Source: a bacterium (GTDB lineage: Bacteria > Ratteibacteria > UBA8468 > B48-G9 > JAFGKM01). From it: DNA of 7,044 bases. The stretch is taken from positions 4,795-11,838 of the forward strand of contig DAOOVW010000045.1 in the NCBI GenBank assembly GCA_035370465.1. The letters are read 5' to 3'. Under the pieces are notes generated by a model. It did not search any database. It saw nothing but the letters and a program-made list of their open reading frames with translations, and was not told the origin of the DNA. The position numbers and the translations under genes were made by a program. Position 1 is the stretch's first letter. Each line of letters starts with the position of its first letter. This document shows positions 6,249-7,044 of this stretch, piece after piece.

Positions 6249-6269
6249 TTTTTTATTTGAAAATAATAA

Positions 6270-6341
6270 AGCCACCTCGGGGACTCGAACCCCGGACCCG
6301 CGCATTACAAGTGCGCCGCTCTGCCGCTGAGCTAAGGTGGC
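6270..6341 (-). tRNA. trnT: tRNA-Thr (anticodon UGU)
   Basis: The 72-nt cloverleaf is complete. The acceptor stem is GCCACCT paired with AGGTGGC, the D arm is GCTC/GAGC, the anticodon stem is GCGCA/TGCGC around loop CTTGTAA, and the T arm is CGGGG/CCCCG around TTCGAGT. The anticodon TGT (6307-6309) reads ACA threonine codons. The discriminator base is U (6270) and CCA is not encoded. All stems pair without mismatch and are GC-rich. It is the first element of the minus-strand series and dcd follows 21 nt later, so mature tRNA and dcd mRNA probably come from one precursor. Confidence 0.97.
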
Positions 6342-6352
6342 AAACTCTTGCT

Positions 6353-6358
6353 ATTTTA
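6353..6358 (-). promoter_or_regulatory. Possible -10 box for tRNA-Thr and the downstream operon
   Basis: TAAAAT on the minus strand lies 11 bp before the tRNA 5' end, a suitable place for a -10 box. No convincing -35 is found 16-18 bp upstream. It is proposed mainly because the series needs a promoter in this gap. Confidence 0.25.
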
Positions 6359-6394
6359 ATAATTTATGCAATATTCCCTTTTATCCTGAACATA

Positions 6395-6653
6395 TTAGTC
6401 AGCATTCCATTTCTTTCTCTCTTTTATAAATTTCTTTTTAATTATACCCTTTTCATCTCCATTTTTCAAAATTTATTGATTCAAATGTATTTTCTTCTAT
6501 AAATTTATTCAAACATTCAATATCAAACATTAATTCTTCCCAATTTATTACTTTTGGGTTATCCCTAAAAATGATAAAATGTGGCTGTGGATATAAGATA
6601 TGAGAAGGAGTTTTGGAAAGCAAGAAGTGGTAAAAAAAGGGAAAAAATTTTAT
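6395..6653 (-). pseudogene. Frameshifted coding remnant, unrecognised
   Basis: On the minus strand one frame is open from 6653 to a TGA at 6453-6455 and reads protein-like over its last 45 codons (for example RDNPKVINWEELMFDIECLN). Just before that stop, at an A5 run (6462-6466), a second frame takes over with equally protein-like sequence (NGDEKGIIKKKFIKERKKWN) and ends at TAA 6395-6397. Removing one A would join both into a single C-terminus. The only ATG is at 6530, preceded by a GGGAAG-like Shine-Dalgarno sequence; from it the intact part codes for 25 residues, or about 44 if the frame is repaired. I do not recognise the product. It may be a decayed gene tail, a small gene with a sequencing indel, or chance. 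Confidence 0.4.
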
Positions 6654-6709
6654 TTATCTTTAATATTGGAGATATAATAATAGGAAATTATAAACTGAAG
6701 AAAAAATAA
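6581..6709 (+). CDS. Short coding-like open frame or gene remnant (42 codons)
   Basis: A plus-strand frame from GTG 6581 to TAA 6707-6709 gives a basic 42-residue product with protein-like composition (DIRYEKEFWKARSGKKREKI, then ILFIFNIGDIIIGNYKLKKK). The frame is closed by a stop 6 nt upstream of the GTG, there is no Shine-Dalgarno site, and no known motif is present. It partly overlaps the minus-strand remnant. It is more likely the end of a lost gene than a working small protein. Confidence 0.25.
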   Translation: MAVDIRYEKEFWKARSGKKREKILFIFNIGDIIIGNYKLKKK

Positions 6710-6769
6710 ATAAATTACTTTTTTTTGCTTGTTAAAAAAATTTGCCATTTTTAAAAGTATGTTTTAAAA

Positions 6770-6810
6770 TATCTTTAGATAATTAAATTTAGTGGCTAAA
6801 ATTAAAGATA
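6770..6810. repeat. Imperfect 41-bp inverted repeat
   Basis: Outer arms TATCTTTA (6770-6777) and TAAAGATA (6803-6810) are perfect complements. Inside them TTTAG and CTAAA form a second stem around a TGG loop. The sequence is so A/T-rich that the stability of such a hairpin would be low, and no T-run follows directly, so it is not a convincing terminator. Confidence 0.3.
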
Positions 6811-6874
6811 ATCCAAAAATTTTAGGGCTTTAAAAATAAAAACTATCACACAATCATGTGGTAATAACAATGTA

Positions 6875-6901
6875 TTGACAGAAAAAAAGAAGGGGTAAAA
6901 T
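6875..6901 (+). promoter_or_regulatory. Promoter of the right-edge gene
   Basis: A perfect TTGACA (6875-6880) is followed after 15 bp by TAAAAT (6896-6901, five of six consensus positions). The spacing is shorter than the usual 17 bp. Transcription would begin near 6908, giving a leader of about 15 nt that contains the Shine-Dalgarno sequence of the next gene. Confidence 0.5.
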
Positions 6902-6922
6902 AATAGTAAAAGAGGAAGGAAA

Positions 6923-7044
6923 ATGATGAAAAGAATAGTAGGAAGTAATAATAGAGAAGAAGTAATAGTCAAGAAAAAGAACACACACCTAGTATCTTTT
7001 TGTTTTTTCCTTATAATCACAATTTCTTTTTTAATCATTACAAA
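6923..7044 (+). CDS. Putative membrane-anchored protein, N-terminal fragment (runs off the right edge)
   Basis: An open frame of 40 codons begins at ATG 6923 (a second ATG follows at once, 6926) and is still open at the window edge. A strong AGGAAGGA Shine-Dalgarno sequence stands directly before it, and a TTGACA/TAAAAT promoter stands further upstream. The N-terminus is hydrophilic and basic (MMKRIVGSNNREEVIVKKKN). It is followed by an uninterrupted hydrophobic stretch (about 24-40, VSFCFFLIITISFLIIT), which predicts a single inside-to-outside membrane anchor or an uncleaved signal. No charged residue lies in that stretch. The family cannot be told from the fragment. A 78-codon frame on the opposite strand over the same bases has no comparable start signals and is taken as a shadow. 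Confidence 0.65.
   Translation, partial: MMKRIVGSNNREEVIVKKKNTHLVSFCFFLIITISFLIIT

Larger units (their letters stand above)
6342..6922. other. 581-bp region without an intact recognisable gene
   Basis: This stretch lies between the divergent tRNA-led series and the right-edge gene. It contains a weak -10 box for the tRNA, a frameshifted minus-strand coding remnant, a short plus-strand open frame, an A/T-rich imperfect inverted repeat and the promoter of the right-edge gene. The rest (about 6710-6770 and 6811-6874) is low-complexity A/T sequence in which I see nothing further. Confidence 0.6.

Noticed and set aside
6249..6305. N-terminal extension of dcd into the tRNA (start at 6305)
   Set aside because: The extra 19 residues are translated tRNA sequence; family similarity begins at the ATG at 6248.
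6257..6502. 81-codon plus-strand open frame
   Set aside because: It runs antisense through the whole tRNA-Thr gene, and the beginning of its product is simply the reverse of the tRNA.
6802..7038. 78-codon minus-strand open frame
   Set aside because: It has no Shine-Dalgarno site or promoter and a low-complexity hydrophobic composition, and it is antisense to a plus-strand start with good expression signals.

Overview
The window looks like a piece of chromosome from an AT-rich, probably anaerobic, uncultured-type bacterium. The reasons are the low GC seen by eye, a run of conserved housekeeping genes, an NfnA-type flavoprotein, bacterial gene order and a bacterial tRNA-Thr without encoded CCA. 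The stems of the tRNA are GC-rich although the genome is AT-rich, which would fit a moderately thermophilic lifestyle, but this is weak evidence. I cannot name the phylum. No CRISPR array, phage module, insertion sequence or defence system is visible.

Layout from left to right. Positions 1-165 (minus) hold the N-terminal 55 codons of an unrecognised gene leaving the window. It diverges from a small zincin-type metallopeptidase gene (238-576, plus) across a 72-bp gap carrying promoter-like boxes for both. The zincin gene converges on pyrE and their stop regions overlap by 6 bp. From 6341 down to 571 everything lies on the minus strand in one compact series: tRNA-Thr(UGU), dcd, an nfnA-like FAD/[2Fe-2S] subunit, a TsaC::low-molecular-weight phosphatase fusion, rpiB, pabB, pabC and pyrE. 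Most junctions are tight (ATGA overlaps, 4-nt and 9-nt gaps, a 23-bp pabB/pabC overlap), so this reads as an operon. pyrE also has a credible promoter of its own. Positions 6342-6922 contain no intact gene that I can support, only two coding-like remnants pointing away from each other. At the right edge a plus-strand gene with a good promoter and Shine-Dalgarno sequence begins (6923) and leaves the window after a likely membrane segment.

The cluster combines pyrimidine nucleotides (dcd, pyrE), pABA/folate supply (pabB, pabC), pentose phosphate interconversion (rpiB), the tRNA t6A modification precursor (TsaC domain) and redox balance (nfnA-like). The TsaC-phosphatase-RpiB order matches the ywlC/ywlE/ywlF neighbourhood of Bacillus subtilis, with the first two genes joined into one.

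The points most worth a second look are: a glutamine where dCTP deaminases have their catalytic glutamate; the linker-less TsaC::phosphatase fusion whose active-site loop resembles protein-arginine phosphatases; an nfnA without its large subunit beside it; and start codons that mostly lack Shine-Dalgarno sites, follow A-runs, and in some cases sit 6-11 nt after a TATAAT box.
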